Positions 33,485-43,107 of a stretch of DNA of 64,000 nt are shown one piece after another. Source of the DNA: Deinandra increscens subsp. villosa (lineage: Eukaryota > Streptophyta > Magnoliopsida > Asterales > Asteraceae); contig JBCNJP010000006.1 of the NCBI GenBank assembly GCA_039602395.1, positions 40,511,279 to 40,575,278 on the forward strand, given 5' to 3'. Position numbers and translations under genes: made by a program. The notes under the pieces are model-generated. The model was not told where the DNA came from, made no database searches, and worked only from the letters and a program-made list of their open reading frames with translations. The number at the start of each line of letters is the position of its first letter. Position 1 is the first letter of the stretch.

Positions 33485-35041
33485 TCTGACAACTACTATC
33501 TGTTTATTTATTTACTTATTTAAAAAAACATTAAAAAAGTTCCAAAAAATAGTGTTCTTTCTCGTGTTATTTGTTTGAAAAAAAAATCTCAAAGTAAGGG
33601 GAAGGTATAAAATAAGCATCTTGATGTTTCCCCTAATTTTCTGTGCTTTTAAATCTTTTTTACTGGTTTTGTTTGACCAGGTTGGGAAGTGATATAAATC
33701 TTTAGGTGTTTGCTAACTGACACGTGTAAGGTGGATGTGAAAAGGTATGATTCACGGTTAATATGCTTGGTAGGCTCTACTATCAATCAATCAAAAGGTA
33801 AGGTTTGTCACAACACTTGAAAATAACGTATGATGCTTGATAGGAAACACACACTTAGGTTAGTACAACCTCTATTTGACTGTGTACCAGGAATCCTGAG
33901 ACACACACCCGGTTCTGAGTTTTGATGTCATGCTCAAAAACTCCCATTCCCTCTACTTTGGGTAAGCAATGACCTGGGAATGTCGTACGTCAGTCAGGCC
34001 TCCTTTGTTCTGCGATAGCAGAGACCTGTAGCCTACCTGATCCACGTACATCTAAGATCACATTATACAGACTTTCTAAACCCAAAATATGCCAATGTGC
34101 ACAACCAAAAGAGACCCTGAAGTGTCAAAAACCTTCAGCCTGTGTCACTGATGAGAGCATAACCAAAAATGTTTCAAAAATTTAGTTGACAATGTATATT
34201 ATCCCCAAAAATCTTCGTGATGTATTCTTTCTTTTCCTAATCTAGTCTGGAGCATGTTGTTAGGCTTAAGGAAAGGTGTCGTAAAAATGTTGTAGGAAAA
34301 CCAGGTATACTTGATAGAATGTACAAATTATACCTAGGACTTATATGTGCGACCTGGATATATGTTCATAAATAATAAACCTTAAAAGGTAAATTATGTG
34401 ACAATCTGCCTGAGTAAATGAAAGCAGCAAGAGTTTTAGTTGGATCAAAATACCGGCAATCACCTGAACACGCGAAGTAACTGAAGCTAAAAAGGGTTCC
34501 TTAGTCACAAGTTATCTGATATGATCCCTGATATGCCTTCTCACTCAAAACTCAGACCGTCAATTGTTAAATAATTTTTTTTTATTTTTTGTTTTTGTTA
34601 TTTTTATTCACTTTAGTTTATTTTTTTAACTGCGTTATTTTAAGTTGCCAGACATAAACCTCTCAGTCTTGAGTTCTAAAAAGTTTTGGAATTAAACTGG
34701 TTTAAATTGAAAGCTAAATTAAGAAAATATATGTTTTATTAAAGTTTGGGGTCAAAAAAACCATGTTTCAAAGATGAAAGGGAAAAATATAAATTTTTTA
34801 AAAGGTTTGAGAGAGGTAAAGGAACCGATCGGTTTCCCTTCCTCATAACCCCTTTCCCTCTTGTCCTCCTCCCTTTCTTGCCGGAACCCTACCCAACCTT
34901 CACCATCGCCACCGATCATCACCACCTGATACCGCCATCAACATCGTTGCTCACCTCCAACTCCACCACCAAAGCCCGCACCTGAAGAAGTTAACTGATA
35001 AGGTATCCTTTGGAAACAAATTTGGGGAGTTTGCTGAGATT
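33485..35041 (+). other. Spacer between pol and third ORF of element D
   Basis: No convincing ORF. Corresponds to A's 1239-2733. Shared features are AAGGGGAAG-type purine blocks just after pol, TGACACGTGTAAGG at 33718-33731, and a T-rich tract (34567-34625). A CT/CCA-rich leader-like stretch (34820-34980) precedes the third ORF, as in A. Confidence 0.6.
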
Positions 35042-36655
35042 GTGAGAGAGGAGGTCCCACTTCAAAGAAATGTTGTAGTTGAAGAAGAACATGACCTACC
35101 TGCTTCACAAAAGCCTATCACTAAACCCTCAGATAGTGATGAATGGAAAGATTTTGATATGGGAGATGTACAAATTGAAGCATTGCATTTTGATGATAGT
35201 GAAAATATTAGCTATGACTCGTATCTTGATGACGTTGAAGTTGAAGAAGAGGAAGAGATGGAGACTGTTGAGATTCCATTGACAAGAAAACGGAAAGCTA
35301 AAGAGGATCCTCCCCTCAGTACTTCTGTTACAGATGATCTGACTGAGAAGGTTAAAGTAGCCACACAACACCTTACTGAAGGAGATGATTGGACCTTAGA
35401 GTGCCTCTTTCTACTAGCACTGGACCCAGTCAATCATCCTCCTCACAACCCACAGCCCAAGATAAAGGGAAAGCTGTAGAGACAACTGAATACAGACTTG
35501 AGAGGGAGCTCAGATCAGAGATAGTTAAGTTAAAAGCCCAGAATGCAGCTCAGAATGAAGTAATTGTTGATTTGATTGATATACAAAAGGTGCACAACAC
35601 AGAGCTGGAAAATTAAAAGAAAGTAAATAGAGAATTCTCAAGAAAGATTAGAGAATTGCACAAGCTGGTAAAGCAGCTTAGCTCTGCTGATAAGAGTGGT
35701 TTAAGCAAGTCAAAGTCAGAGAAAGATGATAAAGGAGATCCAGGTAGTAAAGGAAGCAGTTTAGGAGCAAGTGGTTCCTCACATTGACCAGTTTTTGATT
35801 TTGAGGCTGATATCCTAGATGATTCTGCATCCGGTCCTATTTTACCTGAAGGTGCTGCAAAGGAGACTGATACAAGGGATTGTGATTACATGACGGTACC
35901 TGCTACCGAGTTTGACGGAGGATGGGATGCTAAGACTTTTTCGTATCCTCTAGAGAGATATCTGATTCAGCTAGGTGAGCATTATCATGACAAAAGAGGA
36001 ATCACTTCAGAGGTAAAGTCCTGGATGTGTGATGATGAATTAAAACATGTTTGTGGATCGAAGAAAAGGGCCATGTCCATTAGAATACTACAAGTGTTGG
36101 ACACAATTCTACTCATGGACGACGGTGGATCTGACCAAGCTTTATCATGCACCTTTCTTCAATCCATCAAGAAATGATTATGCAACTCATTTTTACAAGA
36201 AATTGAAGAATGTTTTGCTCAGCAACTTCAAGAACTTTAACGATTTACCTCACAAGAATTCATATACAAAGAGGTACATGGATGTATTCAAGAAGGACAC
36301 GAAGAAGAAGTTCTCTAACGTGTTGTATCCACCAACAGAGAAAACAATATCTATCCCTCTACCAATGAGGCATCTTGAAGGCTGTTTGCATGATTTCCAG
36401 ACTTGGGCTTACAGTGAATATACTGGTGAAGGCAAAATAATTTGAAAATCAAAGACAATACGTGCGATGGAAGTCCATGACTTACTGAGATTTTATGAGA
36501 AGGACTTCATGGTGCTGAGCATAAGTCAGATTGAGAGCTCTCCAAAAACTGAAGAATATGCTAAAAGCTACACTATAGGAGTGGCAAAGATTGTTGAAGA
36601 GAAGTTGTGGTATGATCCTTCAACGGTGCAGATTTCCAAGAAATTCAGAATGTAG
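35042..36655 (+). pseudogene. Third ORF of element D (unnamed retroelement protein)
   Basis: Pieces 35042-35479, 35389-35616, 35641-36177, 36047-36445 and 36467-36655 form one decayed ORF. The N-terminal region is acidic (DDVEVEEEEEMETVEIPLTRKRK). The middle is coiled-coil-like (ELRSEIVKLKAQNAAQNE). The C-terminal globular region carries YPLERYLIQLGEHYHDKRG, LEYYKCWTQFYSWTTVDLTK, FFNPSRNDYATHFYKKLKN, the segment IPLPMRHLEGCLHDFQTWAYSEYTG, then HDLLRFYEKDFMVLSISQIES. A frame change lies near 36050 and a TGA near 36442. The layout resembles third ORFs of other Asteraceae SIRE-like elements. No membrane segment; role unknown. Confidence 0.7.
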
Positions 36656-36687
36656 AAGACATCTAATGCTAAAGCCTAGGGGAATAT

Positions 36688-37139
36688 TATAGAGACCTGG
36701 AAAATATAAGGCTTTTGCAATAGATATTTTGTGGGCTTGTTTATTATTGTAATTTGGGCTAACATGTGTGGGTTTAGTGGGTTGATGTGGTCCGGTTGAG
36801 TATTAGGGTCTATGGGCAGAATTTTGTTAATAGTTGGTGACTTGTTTGACAAGTTGGGTCATCACTATATAAGGAACATGTAGATGACTAGTTTAGGGTT
36901 GTTGTTTTGGTGATTTACTTGAGGGTGTACACGAAATTATCTAAAGAGAATGTTGAGATTCATTGTGATGCAACTAAAGTTTTCTAGTCAAGAGTTCATC
37001 AATCGGTTTGTGATTTATATTGTTTTTCATTGTTTATTTACTTTATTAATCAATTATGCTTGAATCATCTAGTAACATCGGATTCCGCACGGTTGTTACT
37101 AGACATTGATATCGTGTGAGGGACTTTTTGATCCTTACA
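36688..37139 (+). repeat. 3' LTR of element D (about 452 bp) with polypurine tract
   Basis: CCTAGGGGAATAT (36676-36687) acts as the polypurine tract. The LTR begins TATAGAGACC (TG mutated to TA) and ends GATCCTTACA at 37139. TATA box CACTATATAAGG lies at about 36863-36874. The U5 block GGATTCCGCAC (37080-37090) is shared with A, B and K. Beyond 37139 the reverse-strand gag of E resumes. Confidence 0.75.
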
Positions 37140-38000
37140 AGTTGTAAAATTACAACCAGAAGAGTAACTAGAATTTCATACTTCCCAGCAAGAAAATCTG
37201 TTGGGGCAGGATTTAGACTTTGACTAAAACTAGATTTAGCTTTAGCATTCATGGTAGCTGAATTATCTCCATAGTACAATTCTGGATTTTGATTTAGAGC
37301 AGCTGTAGACCTTTTCACCTTCATTTCTAATTCACGAGCTTGCAATTTTCCTGTTAACTTGTGAAATGACCATCTAGAATATTCCTTATCATGTGTCAAT
37401 AACAAAACATAATTTTCCCAACTATTTGGTCAAGCTTCCAAAAACTTTTCTTTTAGTTCATCATCTTCGTTTGTAATTTTCACTTCTCCAAGTTCACTAA
37501 CAAGATGTGAAAACCTCGAGACCAAGTTTGAAACACTTTCTTTTTCACAGTGTTGAAAGTTGACAAATTCCTTTTTCAAAACATTCTTCCGACTTTTCTG
37601 ATAATGTTCATTTCCTGAACATCTATGTTTCAATGCATCGTACAATATTTTAGATGTTGTACAAGTTTTAAATTGATGCAACAATTCTCTTGGTAATGCC
37701 ATCGTGAGATTACCATATGTTTTCTTTTCCCTAGAATAAACTTTCCTTTCATCAGCATCAAGATCACTTCGCATAACAGGTTTCCCATTTTTCATAGGAT
37801 ATTTATACTCTTGTTCAATGGGTATCCATAGATCAATATCAAAACCACTAATATAGGATTCAAAACGCTGCTTCCAGTTGTGATAATCTTCCAATCTTAA
37901 CAGTTTGGGAAGTTTCTAATTTTTTTCCAATTTCGTTGTCATAGTTCAACATACTTTGCATTCAAGTTTGAGCAGCTGAAAAAGTTTGGAAATCAGACAT
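37140..38000 (-). pseudogene. Element E gag, N-terminal part
   Basis: Start placed at 38000 (MSDFQTF), matching the gag start of element I (MSDFQVF). A stop follows within a dozen codons and a frameshift lies near 37905. 37894-37430 reads MEDYHNWKQRFESYISGFDIDLWIPIEQ...YGNLTMALPRELLHQFKTC...QKSRKNVLKKEFVNFQ, the UBN2-like Gag domain. 37405-37140 continues MLLTHDKEYSRWSFHKLTGKLQARELEM. It breaks at D's insertion (37140) inside a FLA(G/R)K motif also found in I and in the tandem array, so E, G and I share one gag family. Confidence 0.85.
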
Positions 38001-38804
38001 CTTGAGATAAGTTTTTCGGTATTGGAAACTTCGAAGGAAAAAATGAAGGTCTTAGAAAAGGATTTTGGGGGTCGAAATGGAGTGTACTAGCCGTAAGACG
38101 AGTAAAAGTGTAGATCTCTCCGAGACAGTCGTTTTGCCTGGTATTAGCTCCCGTAACTCTTAACGGAACTCAAGTTACGTCAGTTTTAGTGAACGTCACT
38201 ATTCTGCCAGCGAACCAAAAATCCTTCTAACGAACTAATAGTTTGACCAACGAAAGAATAACTTTCACCAAACCAGGATATCACTCAACGAACGAAAACC
38301 CAACGAACCAAACCAGAAATGAAACAAACCAATAGCGGACCAAATGGTACGGCGTAACCGTCGCGAACCAAACTAATAACTGTCATGAACCACTGTTGAA
38401 TATTTTCTTCCGAACCAAGGAATAGCGAACCAAAGGATCTATGAAGATACACTACCGGACCAACAGATTTAACCAACGAACCAAAGATTCATCGAATGAA
38501 CCAAGAAATACATTCAACAGACCAGGACATTTAACCAACAGACCATCAGATTCATTCAATGAACCGTTAGCGAAGCAAAAGAAAATCGACTGAAATTTGA
38601 GAATTCGATGTTTTAGACTGTGAATTGCAGCAGTAGGCAACGAAAAACACACTAGGAATGTTCAGAAATCAAATTTAACACCAGAAACACTCAGAATTAG
38701 AAGAATTGATGAAAAATGATCAAAACCCCACTTTCTCTCACTAGGAAACTCAATTTTTGACCAAATCAAAGTAGTAAAGCAACCTGGTTTGCTCTGATAC
38801 CACT
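38001..38804 (-). promoter_or_regulatory. Element E primer site and leader with repeated GGTTCGTTGG motif
   Basis: The primer site GCTCTGATACCA (38791-38802) is exact and two bases inside the LTR. Between about 38205 and 38560 the plus strand repeats CCAACGAACCAA and variants (AGCGAACCAA, CCGGACCAA, GAATGAACCAA) about fifteen times. The LTR upstream of it carries further copies. Confidence 0.85.
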
Positions 38805-39116
38805 TGTAAGTACACGGAACGGATCTTACTACTGCATGATGTAAATAAAGCTTTTGCTTTATTGATTTCACTAAGAGATGAGTACAAGATCTAGAGAGAG
38901 AAAACACCACATATTACACACAGTTAGGAATGACTTAATGACCAGAAGTTGTAACACTCTAAACAGGTGAACCTATTTATAGGTGACTTCACCAAACGAA
39001 CCATTTAGCGAGCCGTTTGGTTCGGACCATGGTTCGTTGACCCTAAGTCTCATCATAACACGCCTTCTTAGATACAATACACGAGACACACTATAGCATA
39101 GGATTATGCTCTAACA
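38805..39116 (-). repeat. 5' LTR of element E (312 bp)
   Basis: Sense strand TGTTAGAGCATAATCCTATGC...GTACTTACA, complete, next to the primer site. It shares the start TGTTAGAGCAT with G, H, L and J. TATA-like CTATAAATAGG (plus CCTATTTATAGG at about 38970-38981). The motif GAACCATTTAGCGAGCCGTT is in U3. Confidence 0.9.
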
Positions 39117-39654
39117 ACGCCGGTTATAGATTTTAAGTCACAAAATTGACTTTGGTGAATTGACAGATATGGTCCCTCTTCATAATACTTAATTACCAAC
39201 CGAGTTCTAGTAGTGACGACGCCAAACCCCCAACATTTATACATAAAGGAAAGTTTTAAGGATTGACGAAACCGCTCCCTCAGGGTTTAGAAGTGTTAGC
39301 GGCTCTAACGGAGTTAACGGGATCAAAACTTTAGACGGTGAATGTACGTGTGAAAACCAATATATATTCAACGTGACTTTTATAAAATATAAACCTTGAA
39401 TCACTCACATAAAATCATGAATAAAAGTTCATGAGTATTTACTTTAGGTTCACATAAAATCATAGATATGTATTACATAAAAATTATAGAATATCAAACG
39501 TTTAGACTTAAGTGCATGATCGTATAGTGATTGGTTATACAAACCCTTAACTTCTTAAGGTCAACACAGTTAACACATAAATTCTCACACCACATTTATA
39601 AAAATTTGAGTTCAGTTAAGTCTGGAAAAAGACCTGAAAAGACGAATTGTCATA
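39117..39654 (-). repeat. Gypsy LTR N, inner part, with adjacent polypurine tract
   Basis: Continues LTR N after element E. The LTR starts TATGACAATTCGTC on the sense strand at 39654, comparable to TGTGACAACTCG of solo LTR M. Immediately inside lies AACAAGGGGGTAC (39655-39667, minus strand), preceded by GGACGAAAATTC, the usual end of chromovirus pol next to the polypurine tract. So N is a 3' LTR whose internal part lay to the right. Confidence 0.65.
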
Positions 39655-40127
39655 GTACCCCCTTGTTGAAGAATTTTCGTCCTGAAAATTGCATGTGGTT
39701 AACGAGTTGGTCACAAAAAAAAAACAATCAGTCGCCACATCATCCATTGTTGAAAGAATTTCATCCCGAAATTTTTATCGGTACTAAGTGCTAAAGAGTC
39801 AAATTGACAGTAAAATCCATGTTTCCTACTCGAAGAGAAGTGATGGATGTTATGATCAAGAATGTGTACCAGATAGTGAGAAGATGTTAAATGTTTAGAG
39901 AATTTCAAAATAAATTCGAATCGAAGGTATAGAAGGTGATTTTCCTATCAAACGTTCTCCTATGGAAAATTCGAACAACCGCATTACGGGAATCGTGTTG
40001 AGTGGCAAGGCCAAAAAGAGCAACATGATAATGTAAAAGTTTGAAATCAAAATTTCAATGCAAGGAAGGACCATAATATGTCTACGTAGCCTCCAGCTAT
40101 TGTACCTAATGTTAAGAGTGTGATTCT
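39655..40127 (-). other. Degenerate internal remnant of gypsy element N
   Basis: After the polypurine tract a second similar phrase (sense GGGATGAAATTCTTTCAAC, about 39750-39772) suggests duplication of the pol end. The remainder has no domain I can name. Solo LTR H interrupts it at 40128. Confidence 0.4.
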
Positions 40128-40497
40128 TGTAAAACCGAGATACGATCTTACTACTGCATGCTTTGATCAATCTAGTGAACACGAGAAGTAAATAAGAGAA
40201 ATCTTATTGAATCACTTAAAGATTACAAAGAAGTCTCTCTGGTTTCGTTCTCTAGAACACACACAGAAAAGTGTAGAAATGACAGAACTTCTAAGCTATC
40301 ATTCTAACACACGGTATTTATAGTTAGTGACAATCTGGCCTGCGCACCAACTGGTGGACCAATTGGTACGGGCGTAGCAATTGGTATGGCGTACCCGTTG
40401 GTACGGTACCATTGATATTGCCACTACAACTCACAGACTCGCTCTAATCTAGATATAATACACGAGACACATTGTAGCATAGGAATATGCTCTAACA
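40128..40497 (-). mobile_element. Solo LTR H (370 bp) with ATTCT target duplication
   Basis: Complete LTR of the G family: TGTAAAACCGAGATACGATC on the plus strand to GAATATGCTCTAACA. It is flanked on both sides by ATTCT (40123-40127 and 40498-40502). No primer site or polypurine tract adjoins it. U3 has repeated ACCAATTGGTACG motifs and the TATA box (sense ACTATAAATACC). Confidence 0.92.
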
Positions 40498-41014
40498 ATT
40501 CTCATTTCGTGTCTTGATTTCGCTCAACGCATTTGAATTCACTAGTAACTCATTTGAATCGGAGAAGGGAATTCGAGTATGAGAAAATTATGTGTGCATC
40601 AGGTCAATCAATGTTTATTTAATATACCCATCGTCAAACAAAAACGTAAACGTCTAGATTTTTCCTACCAACTACCAAATAGCATAGAATTACACACGAC
40701 TGATCAAGTTAACATTAGGACCCATTGGTTGATTTAGGACCTTATGGGTTATGACCAATTAAGTTCTCATTATTCGTAATAACATTCAAAATCAACTTTC
40801 ATGCAATAATGGTTTAGATAACGGTTGATATGGTCAACACATACTAGCATGCAATCTATCATGAAGGTTTTACCATACAACGCATACAATTGTCCTAACA
40901 CCTGATTTACTATCATACAATACTGGCATGGCATATCTCTAGCATATAAGTTCGTAAACTAACTAACAAAACCAATACGATGCAAAGTTGACGAGACAAC
41001 TCCACACAGTCTTG
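40498..41014. other. Unassigned AT-rich sequence between two LTRs
   Basis: No ORF or known repeat seen. Possibly continues the decayed interior of gypsy element N. Confidence 0.35.
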
Positions 41015-41384
41015 TGTAAAACCGAGATACGATCTTACTACTACATGCTTTGATCAATCTAGTGAAAACAAAAAGTAAATAAGAGAATTCTTATTGAATC
41101 ACTTGAAGATTACAAAGACTCTCTCTGGTTTCTCTCTCTAACTCACACACAGAAAAGGTGTAGAAATGACAGAACTTCTAAGCTATCATTCTAACACACG
41201 GTATTTATAGTTAGTGACAATCTGTCCTGCGTACCAACGGGTGGACCAATTATTATGGGCGTACCAATTGGTACGGCGTACCAGTTGGTACGACACCATT
41301 GATATTGCCACTATAACTCACAGACTCGCTCTAATCTAGATACAATACACAAGACACATTGTAGCATATGAATATGCTCTAACA
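41015..41384 (-). repeat. 3' LTR of element G (370 bp)
   Basis: Nearly the same as solo LTR H along its whole length. The sense strand runs TGTTAGAGCATATTCATATGC to GGTTTTACA. U3 holds several GGTACG motifs and the TATA box (sense ACTATAAATACC). The five bases before it are TCTTG. They do not match those after LTR L (CATGG). Confidence 0.9.
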
Positions 41385-43107
41385 AACTCCCCCTTAACAT
41401 GTAGTGTATCAATTCTAACTAAAAATTCAGTCTTCAATCTTCAACATTGTTGCATCCGATCTTTGACTTGCAATCTTGTCAGAAATAAAGCTTGCATGGT
41501 TGGATCACTCTTGAATCATCTTTGATCTTCAAGATCCACTTGTGAAAGATACTTGAAACTCTCCCTTTCACCATGCTTGAGTCTTGACACACATAACCTA
41601 CAATTTCAGAAGACAGAAATGCGGTTTCTTTTTTCTTTTGAAAATTAATTTAACCTTGGTGCAAAACTTCTCTTCAGGAATCCAAAATATAGATTCGAAA
41701 TTTGCTTTCGTATCACATGTCGATCGGTCGAAAACAAATAAGAAACAAAATCTTTTTGGCTTTTTGAAAATTTATATAAAAACAAACCTAAAATCTTTTT
41801 GGAAATTTCTAATTTTATGCTAAAACACACCTAAAATCTTTTTGGAATTTTCAGATATGAAACATAAATGCAATACAGAATCAGACACTATCTTTGTCTT
41901 TTGCGAGAAAGATCACAACCTGGGATCATATTGAACATAACATGCTGAACTACACTTCAATTTCAATTACTTCAGCGCATAAGTCAAGTCGATTGCTGGT
42001 ATAATTTGTCTAACTTAAACTCAGGCACAATCATACTCATAACATCTGGATAGGTTATTGTATTGATTAGATTGCTTTGACTAGTGTACCCCACACTATC
42101 AGACATTCTCAGATATGTATTTGCTTATCAAACTTTGTGATTTCATTTGTGATTTAATCACATATTGATTTTATTCATGATATCGTCAACTGTGTTCCAT
42201 GAAAAAAGAAATAAGAACGTTAAATCGTCTACCTTAAGGTCGATCTTTCGATAAGCAGATAAGGCCTTGGATTTAACAAAATAAGTATATAAAACAAGTA
42301 GAAATTGTATAACTCAATAACAATCAGGTCGATACTTCCGTATATGCAGAGAAAGTCCGATGAGTTATACGAAACACCAAAGAAAATAAAGCAGAACGTC
42401 AAACGAACAACAATCAGGTCGATCTTTCGATACGCAAAAAAGTCCAATCGTTTAACCAAATAAATAAAATCAAACAAGTTTAAATCTTTGCAAAATGAAC
42501 ACATGTTTACACAGTGGCTTCTCATTTTTTCTTTTTCACATATCTTTTCAATATCTTGAGGCATGCTTCAAGATGTTGTCCACTTGGTCAAGCATTAGTA
42601 TTTAATGAATATCACATTTGAATACTTTCTGATTTAGTGTCGAGCCTACCAAGCACATCGAACAATGATCTTATGGCTTTTTCATCTAATTTATCCATGA
42701 GTCAGACACGTAAGCCAATGTACCATCATTTCCCAATTATGTCGGATACAATTTCTCATTTTCCAAAGTTTTTGTATTTTTCTGTTTTTCAATGTTTTTG
42801 TATTTTTCTCTTTTTCTCTGCCTTAAAATGAAAACTCTATTTTTGGATTTTCATTTTAACAAAAACACAAAGACACTATTTTTGGTATTTTCAATTTTCT
42901 CCCCCTAAACTACAAACACAAAGCATTAAAGAAAGAAAATTGACCTTTCGACATGGATACCTTTTTTATTTATATTTCAGAAAAATTTCAGTTTTTGAAA
43001 TTTGATGTCACATGTAATTTAACTTAAATCAACAGAATATTCCTCCATTAGCAAGTTTTCAATCACCGATAGGTCTTCTATAAGTACCTGAACACTGGTT
43101 AAACACT
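41385..43107 (-). other. 3' non-coding region of element G
   Basis: Between the gag stop and the polypurine tract. From sense 5' to 3' it holds a segment (about 42618-42795) that was copied in inverted form into the tandem array, three stem-loops (42456-42219), and a roughly threefold repeat of an AAAAAGATTTTAGG phrase (about 41740-41860). It is homologous to L's 3' region at 49413-50653 in the opposite orientation. Confidence 0.8.
42219..42456 (-). ncRNA. Candidate structured RNA: three tandem stem-loops in element G
   Basis: On the sense (minus) strand: SL1 42456-42398, SL2 42370-42307, SL3 42277-42219. The outer stems are all different but complementary: GTTAAACGA/TCGTTTGAC (one U-G wobble), GTATAACTCA/TGAGTTATAC and GTTAAATC/GATTTAAC. 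Each encloses a conserved core, CTGCGT or near variant, an inner hairpin, then CGACCT. Inner hairpins are AUC-GAAA-GAU, AUAC-GGAA-GUAU and AUC-GAAA-GAU, with a bulged U before the stem. Function unknown. Packaging, RNA stability or export are possibilities. The matching array is in L at 49567-49807. Confidence 0.65.

Larger units (their letters stand above)
25222..37139 (+). mobile_element. Element D: SIRE-like copia retrotransposon with third ORF, 5' end lost
   Basis: Plus strand: gag remnant, protease, truncated integrase, RT, RNase H (split by solo LTR M), spacer, third ORF, polypurine tract and 3' LTR ending at 37139. The 5' LTR and gag N-terminus are missing at the junction with E's LTR. 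D sits within E's gag (E resumes at 37140). The domain order and spacer match element A. Confidence 0.85.
24886..39116 (-). mobile_element. Element E: copia retrotransposon inserted in LTR N, split by element D
   Basis: Two LTRs of the same family in the same orientation (24886-25221 and 38805-39116) bound a minus-strand gag start (38000 to 37140). Element D (25222-37139) fills the middle. The target duplications, ACATC before 24886 and ACGCC after 39116, differ by two transitions, compatible with decay at a methylated CpG. E's pol is absent, replaced or deleted around D. Confidence 0.7.
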
